Notes: generated by a model not told the origin, from the letters alone. DNA of 45,544 nucleotides from Pseudomonadota bacterium (GCA_023388935.1 JAEWFG010000204.1:1-45544), one strand, 5' to 3'; shown: positions 1-8,409, counted from the stretch's first letter. Numbers and translations: made by a program.

Positions 1-1113
1 TCGCAGGCCGCGCGCGACAACAACGCCATCAATCTCGGCCAGGGTTTTCCTGACGATCCGGGGCCGGAGGACATCCGCCGCGCCGCTGCCGACGCTTCGC
101 TGAACGGCTATAACCAGTACCCGTCGATGATGGGGCTGCCGGAACTGCGTCAGGCGATCGCGACCCATTACGACCACTGGCATGGCCTCAAGCTCGATCC
201 GATGAGCGAGGTCATGGTCACCTCGGGCGGCACCGAGGCTCTGACCTCAGCCATCCTCGCTGTGGTCCAGCCCGGCGACGAAGTGGTCTGCTTCCAGCCG
301 GTCTATGATTCCTACCTGCCGATCATCCGTCAGGCTGGCGGCATTCCGCGCCTGGTGCGGCTTGAGCCGCCGCATTGGCGGCTGAATGAGGACATGCTGA
401 AAAGCGTCTTCAATTCAAAGACCAAGGCGGTGCTCTTCAACAATCCCCTGAATCCGTCCGCGGTGGTCTATCCGCGCGAGGACCTCGAGCTCTTGGCGCG
501 CTACTGCCAGGAGTTCGACGTCATTGCGATCTGCGACGAGGTCTGGGAGCACGTCACCTTCGACGAGCACAAGCACATCCCGCTGATCACCATTCCCGGC
601 ATGCGCGACCGCACCATTAAGGTCGGCTCGGCCGGCAAGATCTTTTCGCTCACGGGCTGGAAGATCGGCTTCGTCTGCGCGGCGCCGCCGCTGCTGCGCG
701 TCGCGGCCAAGGTGCACCAGTTCCTGACCTTTACCACCGCGCCGAACCTCCAGGCCGCCGTCGCCTACGGTCTCGGCAAGCCGGACGAGTATTTCCTGTC
801 GATGCGCAAGGATCTGACGCGGAGCAGGGACCGCCTGACCAAGGGACTGGAGAGCCTCGGCTTCCCCGTGCTGAAGTCGCAGGGCACCTACTTCCTCACC
901 GTCGATCTATCACCGCTCGGGCTCAACGAGAGCGATACCGAGTTCTGTTGGCGGATCGTCAGGGACTACAAGGTGGCGGCGATCCCGGTGTCGGCCTTCT
1001 ACGAGCAGGACCCGGTGACGTCGGTGGTGCGCTTCTGCTTTGCCAAGAAGGACCAGACCCTCGATACCGCGTTGGAGCGGCTGTCGGACGCGGTGCGCGG
1101 GCGCAGGAGGTAG
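1..1113 (+). CDS. Pyridoxal-phosphate aminotransferase, class I/II (5' end missing)
   Basis: The reading frame is open from the first base and ends at TAG 1111-1113, so the N-terminus lies outside the window; 370 codons are visible and probably only 10-30 are missing. It is a fold-type I PLP aminotransferase of the aspartate/kynurenine/methionine aminotransferase group. Visible marks are NNPLNPSA, CDEVWEHV (the Asp that contacts the PLP ring nitrogen) and SAGKIFSLTGWK, whose Lys should form the Schiff base. Early residues NLGQGFPDDPGPEDIR resemble the YbdL/KAT-like branch. The amino donor cannot be told from sequence. A polyamine-type binding protein starts 6 bases downstream, so the two are probably co-transcribed and the enzyme may act on an imported amine or amino acid; that link is inference. 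Confidence 0.9.
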   Translation, partial: SQAARDNNAINLGQGFPDDPGPEDIRRAAADASLNGYNQYPSMMGLPELRQAIATHYDHWHGLKLDPMSEVMVTSGGTEALTSAILAVVQPGDEVVCFQPVYDSYLPIIRQAGGIPRLVRLEPPHWRLNEDMLKSVFNSKTKAVLFNNPLNPSAVVYPREDLELLARYCQEFDVIAICDEVWEHVTFDEHKHIPLITIPGMRDRTIKVGSAGKIFSLTGWKIGFVCAAPPLLRVAAKVHQFLTFTTAPNLQAAVAYGLGKPDEYFLSMRKDLTRSRDRLTKGLESLGFPVLKSQGTYFLTVDLSPLGLNESDTEFCWRIVRDYKVAAIPVSAFYEQDPVTSVVRFCFAKKDQTLDTALERLSDAVRGRRR

Positions 1114-1119
1114 GTGAAG

Positions 1120-2232
1120 ATGACGAACGTCAGCCGCGCGAGGTTTTGCCTTGGTTTCGCGTTCGCCGCGGCGCTGACGTTGCTTTCGGCTTCCGCAGGG
1201 GCCGAGGAGCGCGTCGTCAACTTCTACAACTGGTCCAACTACATGGCGCCGGGTGTCCTTGAGGCCTTCACCAGGGAGACCGGCATCAGGGTGGTCTACG
1301 ACACCTTCGACGCCAATGAGACGCTGGAGACGCGCCTGATGGCCGGCAAGTCCGGCTATGACGTCGTGGTGCCCACCGCCTATTTCCTGCAGCGTCAGAT
1401 CAAGGCCAACATCTTCCAGAAGCTCGACAAGTCGAAGCTGCCGAACCTTGCCAATGCCTGGCCGATGGTGACCAAGCATCTTTCGACCTACGATCCCGGC
1501 AACGACTTCGCCGCAAACTACATGTGGGGCACGACGGGCATCGGCTACAACGTCGCCAAGGTGAAGCAGATCCTTGGGCCCGACGCCAAGATCGATAGCT
1601 GGGACATGGTCTTCAAGCCGGAGAATCTGGCCAAATTCAAAGACTGCGGCGTGCACATGCTCGACTCCGCCGACGACATCTTCCCGGCGGCGCTGAACTT
1701 TCTCGGGCTCGATCCAAACTCGACCAAGCAGGCCGACCTCGAAAAGGCCGCCGATGTCGTGGCCAAGGTCCGCCCGTCCGTACGCAAGTTCCACTCGTCC
1801 GAATATCTCAGCGCGCTCGCGACCGGCGAGATCTGCTTCGTGGTCGGCTGGTCCGGCGACATCATGCAGGCCCGCGCCCGTGCCGCTGAGGCCAAGAATG
1901 GCATCGAGATCGGCTATGCCATCCCGAAGGAGGGCGCGCAGATGTTCTTCGACAATCTCGCCATCCCCGCGGATGCCAAGAACGTCAAGGAAGCCTACGA
2001 GCTGATCAACTATCTCTACCGCCCGGACGTTGCTGCCAGGAACTCGAGCTTCCTATCCTACGCCAGCGGCAACCTCGCCAGCCAGAAGCTGGTCGACCCG
2101 AAAATCCTGAACGACAAGAACATCTATCCGGACGAGGCGACGCTCTCAAAGCTCTTCGTCATTACGGCCCGCGATCCTGCGACGCAGCGGATTATCAACC
2201 GGCTCTGGACCAGGGTGAAGACGGGGCGGTAG
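1120..2232 (+). CDS. Polyamine (spermidine/putrescine)-type ABC transporter periplasmic binding protein, PotD/PotF family
   Basis: This 370-residue protein has a Sec signal peptide (basic MTNVSRAR, a hydrophobic stretch and an ASAGA cleavage region near residue 28). The mature start, RVVNFYNWSNYM, is typical of PotD/PotF proteins, followed by DTFDANETLETRL and GYDVVVPTAYF. It should bind a polyamine or related cation in the periplasm and deliver it to an ABC permease, but no permease or ATPase gene is in the window. A GTG at 1114 is also in frame, but AGGAGG at 1105-1110 is spaced properly only for ATG 1120. It follows the aminotransferase by 6 bases. The substrate is inferred from family and not shown. 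Confidence 0.88.
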   Translation: MTNVSRARFCLGFAFAAALTLLSASAGAEERVVNFYNWSNYMAPGVLEAFTRETGIRVVYDTFDANETLETRLMAGKSGYDVVVPTAYFLQRQIKANIFQKLDKSKLPNLANAWPMVTKHLSTYDPGNDFAANYMWGTTGIGYNVAKVKQILGPDAKIDSWDMVFKPENLAKFKDCGVHMLDSADDIFPAALNFLGLDPNSTKQADLEKAADVVAKVRPSVRKFHSSEYLSALATGEICFVVGWSGDIMQARARAAEAKNGIEIGYAIPKEGAQMFFDNLAIPADAKNVKEAYELINYLYRPDVAARNSSFLSYASGNLASQKLVDPKILNDKNIYPDEATLSKLFVITARDPATQRIINRLWTRVKTGR

Positions 2233-2273
2233 TCACGGCGCGTTCTGCGAGCGAAACAGTCCAAAGAGCCAGG

Positions 2274-2376
2274 CCCTCACCCTGAGGAGCTTGCGTAGCA
2301 AGCGTCTCGAAGGGCGAGGCCACCAGCGGGGCCTTCATTCTTCGAGACGCGCGTGCCGCGCTCCTCAGGATGAGGG
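2274..2376. repeat. Palindromic intergenic repeat, copy 1
   Basis: The arms 2274-2290 and 2360-2376 are inverted copies matching at 16 of 17 positions (core CCTGAGGAGC). Inside are TCTCGAAGGG and TTCTTCGAGACG in opposite orientation. It lies between the convergent polyamine-binding gene and lpxXL, where it could end transcription from both sides, but there is no T-run. Related copies are at 22453-22555 and 26463-26600. Confidence 0.8.
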
Positions 2377-2385
2377 ATCAGTAGT

Positions 2386-2413
2386 CTGGATTGCTTCGCT
2401 TCGCTCGCAATGA
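2386..2413. repeat. Short palindromic repeat of a second type
   Basis: GGATTGCTTCGCTTCGCTCG followed by CAATGACG is a compact imperfect palindrome. From memory, this kind of element is common between genes in Bradyrhizobium and Rhodopseudomonas. It directly follows repeat copy 1. Only one copy is seen in this window. Confidence 0.5.
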
Positions 2414-2422
2414 CGGAGCAAA

Positions 2423-3355
2423 TCAGCGCCACCTGCGATGCAGCCAGAGCCACTGCTCGGGATGCTCGCGGACCCAGCCTTCCACCACGCTCGTGATCGC
2501 CTGGGTCGTGCCCTGGATGTCGATCTTGCCCTCGGCGTCGCGCACCGGCTTGATCTCTTCGGTCAGCTCGCCGACGAAGCGGCCACCGGGCTTGCGGATG
2601 ATGCGCGCGCCATGGATCGGGCATTCGACCTGGCGCAAGAGGCGCGCCAGCATCGGATTGGCGCGGGTCTTGCGGCCGAAGAAGGTGACCTCGACGCCGC
2701 CGGTCAGATACTGGTCGACCAGCATGGCGACGTGCTTGCCGTCCTTCAGTGCCTGTGCGAGCCGGAGCGGCGCGTCGCGCCCTGCCGGGATCAGCGTGCC
2801 CATATTGACCTGGCGCATCTCCTGGATGATGCGGTCGGCGGAGGCGATGTTGGGCCGGCGATAGAGGATCGCAGTGTCCAGCCCATGCGCGACGGCGGCG
2901 AGCGCCGGCAATTCCCAGTTGGCGAGATGCGAGGCGAAGATCAGCGCCGGCTTGCCGTCGTCGCGGATCTGGTCGAACAGCTCGATGGTGCGCTGGGGCA
3001 GTTCGATCCGGCTCTTTTCCGGATGGTCGCGGTCGTAATCCCAGACGTGGTCCATATGGGCGAATTCGGCGCCGACGCGGCCGAGATTGTCCCAGACGCC
3101 CATCAGGATCTGCTCGATCTCCTCGGGCGACTTTTCCGGAAAGGCGGCAGTGAGGTTGGCGCGGCCGATGCGGTGCTCGCGCAGGCGCGGGCCGATCAGG
3201 CGGGTGACGCGCGCGAAGAAATCCGAGGTCTTGACCGGATCGAAATAGCGCGTGGTGCGCAGCATGCCGACGGTGGCGGCGCCGATCAGGCTTCCGCCGA
3301 CCGATTTGGCGACTTCCCGCGCGCGGGCCTTCGTGCTCGCAGGAAGCAGTGCCAT
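2423..3355 (-). CDS. lpxXL: Lipid A acyltransferase of the LpxL/HtrB family, probably the very-long-chain acyltransferase LpxXL
   Basis: This 310-residue inner-membrane acyltransferase should move an acyl chain from acyl-carrier protein to lipid A. Family marks are the SHLANWEL box (the His-X4-acid catalytic motif), a conserved AGRDAPLRLAQALKDG segment, VAMLVDQYL, and a C-terminal PEQWLWLHRRW. It ends the acpXL operon: fabF1XL stops 8 bases before this ATG. In Rhizobium and Sinorhizobium the equivalent last gene, lpxXL, attaches 27-hydroxyoctacosanoate or a similar C26-C28 acyl group. LpxXL is assigned from operon position; sequence alone says only LpxL/HtrB family. Confidence 0.88.
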   Translation of the reverse strand: MALLPASTKARAREVAKSVGGSLIGAATVGMLRTTRYFDPVKTSDFFARVTRLIGPRLREHRIGRANLTAAFPEKSPEEIEQILMGVWDNLGRVGAEFAHMDHVWDYDRDHPEKSRIELPQRTIELFDQIRDDGKPALIFASHLANWELPALAAVAHGLDTAILYRRPNIASADRIIQEMRQVNMGTLIPAGRDAPLRLAQALKDGKHVAMLVDQYLTGGVEVTFFGRKTRANPMLARLLRQVECPIHGARIIRKPGGRFVGELTEEIKPVRDAEGKIDIQGTTQAITSVVEGWVREHPEQWLWLHRRWR

Positions 3356-3363
3356 GCGTCCGG

Positions 3364-4641
3364 TCAGGCCGGTTCGCGGGTCAGGATCAGCGAGGCGTTC
3401 TGGCCGCCGAAGCCGAACGAGTTCGACATCACCGCGGTGACGCGGGCGTCGCGCGCTTTGTTGCCGACGACGTTGAACAGGATCGTGGGATCCGGATTGT
3501 CGTAGTTGATCGTCGGCGGAATGCGCTGATGCTCGAGCGTGAGCAGCGAGAAGATCGCCTCGACCGCGCCGGCGGCCGAGATGGTGTGGCCGACCATCGA
3601 CTTGTTGGAGGTGACCGGAATCTTCTGCGCGAGCTCGCCGAACACGACCGATGTCGTATTGTATTCCATCTTGTCGTTTTCGGGCGTCGCGGTGCCGTGC
3701 GCGTTGATGTGGTCGATCTGGTCTGGCGTCATGCCGGCGTCGGCCAGCGTCTTGTTCATGCAGCCGATGATCGGCTTCCCGTCAGGCGAAGAGCGGGTGC
3801 GATGGAAGGAATCCGTGAGCTCGCCGCAGCCCGCGATCACGCCGAGGATTTTTGCGCCGCGCGCGGTCGCCGCTTCGTAGCTTTCGAGCACGAGCGCGCC
3901 GGCGCCTTCGGCCATGACAAAACCGTCGCGGTTCTTGGAGAAGGGGCGGGAGGCCGCCTGCGGCGGGTCGTTCTGTGTCGACAGCGCCGAGAGCAGCGAG
4001 AAGCGCACGAGGGCTTCCGGATTCACGGTGCCATCGGTCGCCACGCACAGCGCGGCATCGGTCTCGCCGCGGCGGATCGCCTCGACACCGAGTTGGATCG
4101 AGGTCGCGCCGGAGGCGCACGCCGTCGACAGCGAGATCGGCGAGCCCTTGGTCCCGAAGGTCTCGGCGAGGTGCGCGGCCACAGAGCCGAACATGAAGCG
4201 GTGATGATAGGCGCTGTATTTGCCGCCGCCGCAAATGCGCAGCAGGTCGTCATAGGCGAAGTCGAGCTTGCCGACGGCGCGGCCGAGCTCGCTGCGCTGC
4301 GGCCATTCGACTTCCACGGGTGCGACCGCGAGGAACAGCGGGCCCGGGAAATCGCCCTTGGCGCCGATGCCGGCCTGGTCGAGCGCTTCCTGCGTGACCA
4401 TCTCGGCCATCCGTTCGGACAGGCCGGTGGAGGTGAACGGATCTACGCTGACGAAATCCACCGTGCCGGCCATCGTCGTCTTCAGGCCGTCGACCGGAAA
4501 GCGCGTGATGGTGCGGATGCCGGACTCGCCGGCGACCAGTTTCGCCCAGTTGTCGGCCTTGCCGGCGCCGAGCGAGGTCGTGATGCCCATGCCGGTGACG
4601 ACGACGACGGGACGCCCGAGTTTGTCGCGTGGTGCAGTCAT
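3364..4641 (-). CDS. fabF1XL: 3-oxoacyl-ACP synthase, catalytically complete partner (FabF1XL)
   Basis: This 425-residue ketosynthase of the FabF type condenses malonyl-ACP with a growing acyl chain. The whole catalytic set is present: Cys175 in STACASG, His315 in NAHGTATP, and Lys347 with His352 in NKSMVGHT; the C-terminal SNSFGFGGQNAS is also intact. It lies 18 bases after fabF2XL and 8 bases before lpxXL. In the rhizobial cluster it extends the C26-C28 chain carried by AcpXL. It is paired with a second ketosynthase that has lost most of these residues, so the two may form a heterodimer with this subunit doing the chemistry. The ATG at 4641 is the natural start. Confidence 0.92.
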   Translation of the reverse strand: MTAPRDKLGRPVVVVTGMGITTSLGAGKADNWAKLVAGESGIRTITRFPVDGLKTTMAGTVDFVSVDPFTSTGLSERMAEMVTQEALDQAGIGAKGDFPGPLFLAVAPVEVEWPQRSELGRAVGKLDFAYDDLLRICGGGKYSAYHHRFMFGSVAAHLAETFGTKGSPISLSTACASGATSIQLGVEAIRRGETDAALCVATDGTVNPEALVRFSLLSALSTQNDPPQAASRPFSKNRDGFVMAEGAGALVLESYEAATARGAKILGVIAGCGELTDSFHRTRSSPDGKPIIGCMNKTLADAGMTPDQIDHINAHGTATPENDKMEYNTTSVVFGELAQKIPVTSNKSMVGHTISAAGAVEAIFSLLTLEHQRIPPTINYDNPDPTILFNVVGNKARDARVTAVMSNSFGFGGQNASLILTREPA

Positions 4642-4659
4642 GTCGATCCCCCGCTTGAA

Positions 4660-5868
4660 CTAGCTCACCGCCTCGACCAGCGCCATGCCTTCGCCGCGCC
4701 AGTGTCCGGCTCCCACCACCACAATCTGGGTGGGCGCGCCCTGCATTTCAATCTCGGTTCCGGTGGTGTCGTTGGGCGGGAACAGCGCGCCGCGCGAGAT
4801 CGACAGTGCGGCGAGCGCAATCCCGAGCGGGAATTGCGTCTCCATGGTGTGGCCGAACATCGTGCCGGTCGCGCGCACCGGGAAATCGGCATGGCTCTTC
4901 AGGAAGCTGCGCTCCTCTGAGGTCGCCGGCTCCGCGCCGGTCGCGCCGGTGATGATCGCGCCCTTGCCGTCATGCGTGGGCAGCTTCGCCCACAGCTTCT
5001 CCAGCGTCGCGGCCATGTCGCCCGGCCGCTTGCGCTTGGCGAGATCGGCGACCACGCTCGAAAGTCTTGCGAACGGCTTTGCCCCGCGCGCCTCGGCATG
5101 CGCCCTGGATTCCAGCACCAGGAACGCTCCGGCCGAGCCGAGCGCGAACCCGGTGTGATCCTTGCGCGCCCATACGGGTGCGAATTTGTCCTTCAGGTTG
5201 AAGTCGCCGAATTCGAAGAGGACCATCAGGTCCTTGCGCTCGCCATTTTGCGAGCCGCCGACCAGCGCAATGTCGCTCTCGCCCGAGGCGATGCGAGCAA
5301 GCGCGATCCTGGTCGCATCTGCGCCGGAGACCTCTTCGCCCATGAAGGTGCGCGAGGTGCCGCCGAGGCCGTGCACGATGGCGATGTTGCCGGCGAGCAG
5401 GTTGGAGAGCTGCGCCAAAAACAGTGTCGGCCGCAGATCGCTCATCAGGCGTTCGTTGAGGAAGCCGGGCGCATTGGCGCCCTTGGCCTCGGCCGTGAGT
5501 ATGGCGGTATCGACATTGAGATCGCGCTCGCCGCCGCCGGCGGCCACCACCATGTCGATCTTCGACAGAATGTCCTTGTTGCCCTTGATGCCGGCGGAGT
5601 CGAGCGCGAGACCCGCGGCATAGGTGCCGATGCGCTGCCAGGCTTCCATCTGGCGCTGGTCGCCCTTCTTCGGGATCTGGCTGTCAAAGCTCACCGGCAT
5701 CAGCGGATGCACGATGTAGGGTGCAAATGCCTTCTCGTCGACATTGATGCGCTTCTCCTGGAGCGCGGTCCAGTTGGCGTCCAGGCCCTCGCCGAGCGAG
5801 GTGGCGAGTCCAATGCCGGTGATCCAGACTTCGGTCTGGCCAGGCTTCGAAGCGGGAGTGTCAGTCAT
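4660..5868 (-). CDS. fabF2XL: 3-oxoacyl-ACP synthase-like protein without the catalytic triad (FabF2XL)
   Basis: This 402-residue thiolase-fold ketosynthase belongs to the very-long-chain cluster. Aligned by hand with its neighbour FabF1XL, the active-site box TACASG reads GEEVSG, so Glu179 stands where Cys should be. The first His box NAHGTATP reads TGATGAEP (His lost), and NKSMVGHT reads TGTMFGHT (Lys lost, His kept). The C-terminal GFGG loop reads GHWRG. It cannot be a normal condensing enzyme. The pattern recalls the chain-length factor (KS-beta) of type II polyketide synthases. Its start codon overlaps the fabZXL stop (ATGA at 5868-5865), which suggests coupled translation. The cluster role is well supported; the chain-length role is inference. 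Confidence 0.88.
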   Translation of the reverse strand: MTDTPASKPGQTEVWITGIGLATSLGEGLDANWTALQEKRINVDEKAFAPYIVHPLMPVSFDSQIPKKGDQRQMEAWQRIGTYAAGLALDSAGIKGNKDILSKIDMVVAAGGGERDLNVDTAILTAEAKGANAPGFLNERLMSDLRPTLFLAQLSNLLAGNIAIVHGLGGTSRTFMGEEVSGADATRIALARIASGESDIALVGGSQNGERKDLMVLFEFGDFNLKDKFAPVWARKDHTGFALGSAGAFLVLESRAHAEARGAKPFARLSSVVADLAKRKRPGDMAATLEKLWAKLPTHDGKGAIITGATGAEPATSEERSFLKSHADFPVRATGTMFGHTMETQFPLGIALAALSISRGALFPPNDTTGTEIEMQGAPTQIVVVGAGHWRGEGMALVEAVS

Positions 5869-6335
5869 GGCAATACGGCCTGTTGCGGAAAGCCGATGCG
5901 CTTGGCGAACGCGTCCATGTAGCCGCGCATATCCGCATTGGGGAAAGGAATCTGCGTGAAGGTCAGCGTCGAATTCGCGCGCAGCTTGCCGCCGACCCTG
6001 ATCTTGGCCTCGGTCATGGCGTAGCCCGAGCCTTCATGGGCAAGGGTTGCCTCAATGCTCATGAGATCGCCGGGGAAGACCGAGCCGCGAACCTTGGCCT
6101 CCTTCACGGCGGCCAGGATCGGCATGCGCTCGAACTTCAGGACGCCCAGCTGAAGCCAGCCCGAGGCCTGCGCCATCGATTCGATCAGGAGCACGCCGGG
6201 CATCAGCGGATAGCCCGGGAAGTGCCCCTCGAAGATGGTGCTCTCCTTCGGGACCTGCGCCTCGACGACGATCCGCTTCTCGTCGACGTTGAGGTCGACG
6301 ATGCGATCGATCATGTGGAAGTATTCGAGTTGCAT
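5865..6335 (-). CDS. fabZXL: (3R)-hydroxyacyl-ACP dehydratase, FabZ-like (FabZXL)
   Basis: This 156-residue hot-dog-fold dehydratase has the FabZ signature GHFPGYPLMPGVL, with catalytic His38 and Glu52 (LIESMAQ). It should dehydrate 3-hydroxyacyl-AcpXL during elongation of the very long chain of lipid A. I start it at ATG 6335, giving MQLEYFHMIDRI; an in-frame extension upstream would run into acpXL and adds only an arginine-rich stretch. The gene begins 10 bases after the acpXL stop, and its own stop overlaps the fabF2XL start by four bases. Confidence 0.9.
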   Translation of the reverse strand: MQLEYFHMIDRIVDLNVDEKRIVVEAQVPKESTIFEGHFPGYPLMPGVLLIESMAQASGWLQLGVLKFERMPILAAVKEAKVRGSVFPGDLMSIEATLAHEGSGYAMTEAKIRVGGKLRANSTLTFTQIPFPNADMRGYMDAFAKRIGFPQQAVLP

Positions 6336-6345
6336 GACCGCGCGC

Positions 6346-6633
6346 TTAGGCGCTCGCGCCCTTGGCCGCAACCAGTTCGTCGATGCGGGCGCACAGGTTT
6401 TTCAACACGAAATATTGCTCGGTGGTCGCCTTGCCGTCATTGACCTCCTGGGTCCACTTTTCCAGCGGCAGCTTGATGCCGAACTGCTTGTCGATCGCGA
6501 ACGCGATGTCCAGGAAATCGAGGCTGTCGATGCCGAGGTCATCGATGGCATGGCTATCCGGCGTGATCGTGTCGCGCGGGATGTCGCAGGTTTCAGCGAT
6601 GATCGTAGCGACCTGATCGAATGTGGAAGACAT
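6346..6633 (-). CDS. acpXL: Acyl carrier protein AcpXL
   Basis: This acidic 95-residue acyl carrier protein has the phosphopantetheine site DDLGIDSLDFLD, with Ser37 as the attachment residue. It is slightly longer than FabD/FabF-type ACP, as is usual for the rhizobial AcpXL that carries 27-hydroxyoctacosanoate or similar. It is the first gene of a five-gene minus-strand operon. A GTG at 6636 sits directly before ATG 6633; the AAAGG about seven bases upstream suits ATG 6633. Confidence 0.92.
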   Translation of the reverse strand: MSSTFDQVATIIAETCDIPRDTITPDSHAIDDLGIDSLDFLDIAFAIDKQFGIKLPLEKWTQEVNDGKATTEQYFVLKNLCARIDELVAAKGASA

Positions 6634-6645
6634 CACTAAGCCTTT

Positions 6646-6676
6646 GATATATTGCGGATATTTGTCAGATGTTCAA
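6646..6676 (-). promoter_or_regulatory. Possible promoter of the acpXL operon
   Basis: On the minus strand TTGAAC (6676-6671) is followed after 19 bases by TATATC (6651-6646), about 12 bases before the acpXL start. The spacing is two bases longer than ideal, so this is only a candidate. Confidence 0.3.
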
Positions 6677-6869
6677 GAGTGGCGCGATGGGTGGGCATCG
6701 CGCCCCCAGTGACGCCCTCAACCCCCCTCTGGCCGGGTCGAGAGCCCGTATATCGGAGCGCCGCCCCGAGTTCAATGGAGCGGACAGGCGACGCGACAGG
6801 GCTGGGGATGCTTGCCAGAGCCCGTTCCTCCGAGAGACCGGCGGCGGGCCGTGCCTAGACGGGCCGCGC

Positions 6870-7211
6870 CTAGATATGCGGCGTCGTGATCTTGACGCAG
6901 TCGCGGCGGCCCATCAGCACGCAATCCTGGGTCCTGCGCAGGTCGGCGATGCTCACGGCGAGCCAGATACCGATTGCGGTCAGCGCGATGGTGAAGGCGA
7001 GCGCCGCGATATTGGCGAGCATGCGGTGGCGGAAATCGTCAGGTTCGGCCCGGGGCTGCTCGTAGCGCGACAGATCGAGCGGCTCAGGCGCGACGCGCAA
7101 CGGCTGCACGGTGCCGCCGCCCCGCTGCATCGCCGGGGAGGGCGAGGTGCGCGGCCTGAACTGGAGCACCTGGTGCTCGCCATCAGCGCTTATGGGCCGC
7201 TGGGATTTCAT
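6870..7211 (-). CDS. Hypothetical single-span membrane protein
   Basis: This protein has 113 residues from ATG 7211. The first ~70 are polar and proline- and arginine-rich. One hydrophobic helix follows (MLANIAALAFTIALTAIGIWL) and then a short tail with two cysteines (DCVLMGRRDCVKITTPHI). It is probably an inner-membrane protein with a cytoplasmic N-terminus. I recognise no family and it has no operon partner. The next gene upstream points the other way. Confidence 0.65.
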   Translation of the reverse strand: MKSQRPISADGEHQVLQFRPRTSPSPAMQRGGGTVQPLRVAPEPLDLSRYEQPRAEPDDFRHRMLANIAALAFTIALTAIGIWLAVSIADLRRTQDCVLMGRRDCVKITTPHI

Positions 7212-7535
7212 GGTGCGGGGATCACTCCGGAGCAGCAATTTTTAGATAGCACACATGGTGAACGCGTTGCAGAAAATCTTCTCAACGCGCACGCGCTTGG
7301 CGCGTCCGCACCCGGCCTTGCGGGGCCTGCAGACGATCGCGGAAGCGGCCGTCAGGCGGGTGTCGGAATGCGCCTGATTGCATTGCAACAACGGCTACGG
7401 CGCTTGCCCCGCAGCGTGCCGTGAACATCGGCTTGTGATCCGTATCCGGTCCGAACGCATTTTGCAGCGCCAGCGCCCGTGGCATAATCCCGGAACTCGG
7501 ACCACAAGTTGCAACTATTCGAGGGGCCCTCGACC
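7212..7535. other. Intergenic region between divergent genes, with one hairpin
   Basis: These 324 bases separate a minus-strand membrane-protein gene from a plus-strand ParB-like gene and must hold both promoters. The one clear structure is a hairpin at 7263-7289: CGCGTTG (7263-7269) pairs with CAACGCG (7283-7289), and AGAA (7271-7274) pairs with TTCT (7279-7282), leaving loop AATC and one bulged C. There is no T-run. I see no further gene. Confidence 0.5.
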
Positions 7536-8165
7536 ATGACCACGAACAACGCACGCGAGCCGAGAGTGCATCCGGTGCCGATCCTGTCGCTTCGGCCGAC
7601 GCAGATGACGGTCGGCATGCGCGAGGTCAAGGAGAAGCGCAAGCGCTGGCGCGAGCACGCCAAGAAGAAGCAATCCGATCTGCTGGGCACTCACATGATC
7701 CCGGTCGTGCATGGACCTGACGAGCGCTACTACGTGATCGACCATCATCATCTCGGCCGCGCGCTGCATGACGAGGGGATCAAGGAGGTGCTGGTGACCG
7801 TCGTCGGCGATCTCCGCATGGTCGAGCGCGAAGCGTTCTGGGGCGTGATGGACAACAAGCGCTGGGTCTATCCTTACGATGCCAAGGGCGAACGGCGGCC
7901 GTTCCGCGACCTGCCGAAATCGGTCGCCGATCTCAAGGACGATCCCTTCCGCAGCCTCGCAGGCGAGCTCCGCCGCATGGGGGGCTTCGCCAAGGACACC
8001 ACGCCGTTCTCCGAATTCCTGTGGGCCGACTTTCTGCGCCGAAAACTGTCGCGCAAGGCAGTGGATGCCAATTTCGACAAGGCGCTCGAGAAGGCGTTGT
8101 CCGCGGCCAAGAGCAAGGATGCGATCTATCTGCCCGGCTGGTGCGGGCCGGCCGACGATGATTAG
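7536..8165 (+). CDS. ParB-like nuclease-fold protein (ParBc_2 type)
   Basis: This 209-residue protein resembles the putative ParB-like family (Pfam ParBc_2). It begins with HPVPILSLRPTQMTVG, then an arginine/lysine-rich helix, then a core YYVIDHHHLGRALHDEG that looks like the ParB/sulfiredoxin nucleotide-binding site. The C-terminal half (FRDLPKSVADLKDDPFRSLAG and PFSEFLWADFLR) is typical of this family. It lacks the helix-turn-helix and dimer domain of chromosome-segregation ParB and has no parA neighbour, so a role in chromosome partition is unlikely. The start is ATG 7536, with GAGGGG about nine bases upstream. The function is unknown. Confidence 0.75.
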   Translation: MTTNNAREPRVHPVPILSLRPTQMTVGMREVKEKRKRWREHAKKKQSDLLGTHMIPVVHGPDERYYVIDHHHLGRALHDEGIKEVLVTVVGDLRMVEREAFWGVMDNKRWVYPYDAKGERRPFRDLPKSVADLKDDPFRSLAGELRRMGGFAKDTTPFSEFLWADFLRRKLSRKAVDANFDKALEKALSAAKSKDAIYLPGWCGPADDD

Positions 8166-8205
8166 GCTGCGACGCCGCGCGGGCTGCCGGGTCGCAATAG
8201 CGCGA

Positions 8206-8409
8206 TCATTTCGGGCCTTGCAGGCCGGGCGAGGACAGCCAGCGCTCCATCTCGGCTGCGGCCTCGCCGTCGCGCACCTTCTGTAGAAGATTGTGCCGCT
8301 TGGCGCCGGCTGGCAGTTTCCTGGCGGCGGCGCGGGCGTCCTGCGTAAACTTGGTCAGGCGCTCCTGGAGTGTCAGGGCCGGCCGTGTACGGTTGCGCTT
8401 CCTGGTCAT
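8206..8409 (-). CDS. Small basic hypothetical protein
   Basis: This 67-residue protein starts at ATG 8409 with AAAGGG a few bases upstream. It is rich in Arg, Lys and Ala (MTRKRNRTRPALTLQERL) and probably helical, with a central AGAKRHNLLQKVRDGEAAAEMERWL. The style matches small conserved proteins of Bradyrhizobium, but I know no function. It is convergent with the ParB-like gene, 40 bases away. Confidence 0.6.
   Translation of the reverse strand: MTRKRNRTRPALTLQERLTKFTQDARAAARKLPAGAKRHNLLQKVRDGEAAAEMERWLSSPGLQGPK

Noticed and set aside
7536..8165. ParB of a plasmid or origin-linked partition system
   Set aside because: No parA, no parS-like repeats, and the protein lacks the ParB helix-turn-helix.
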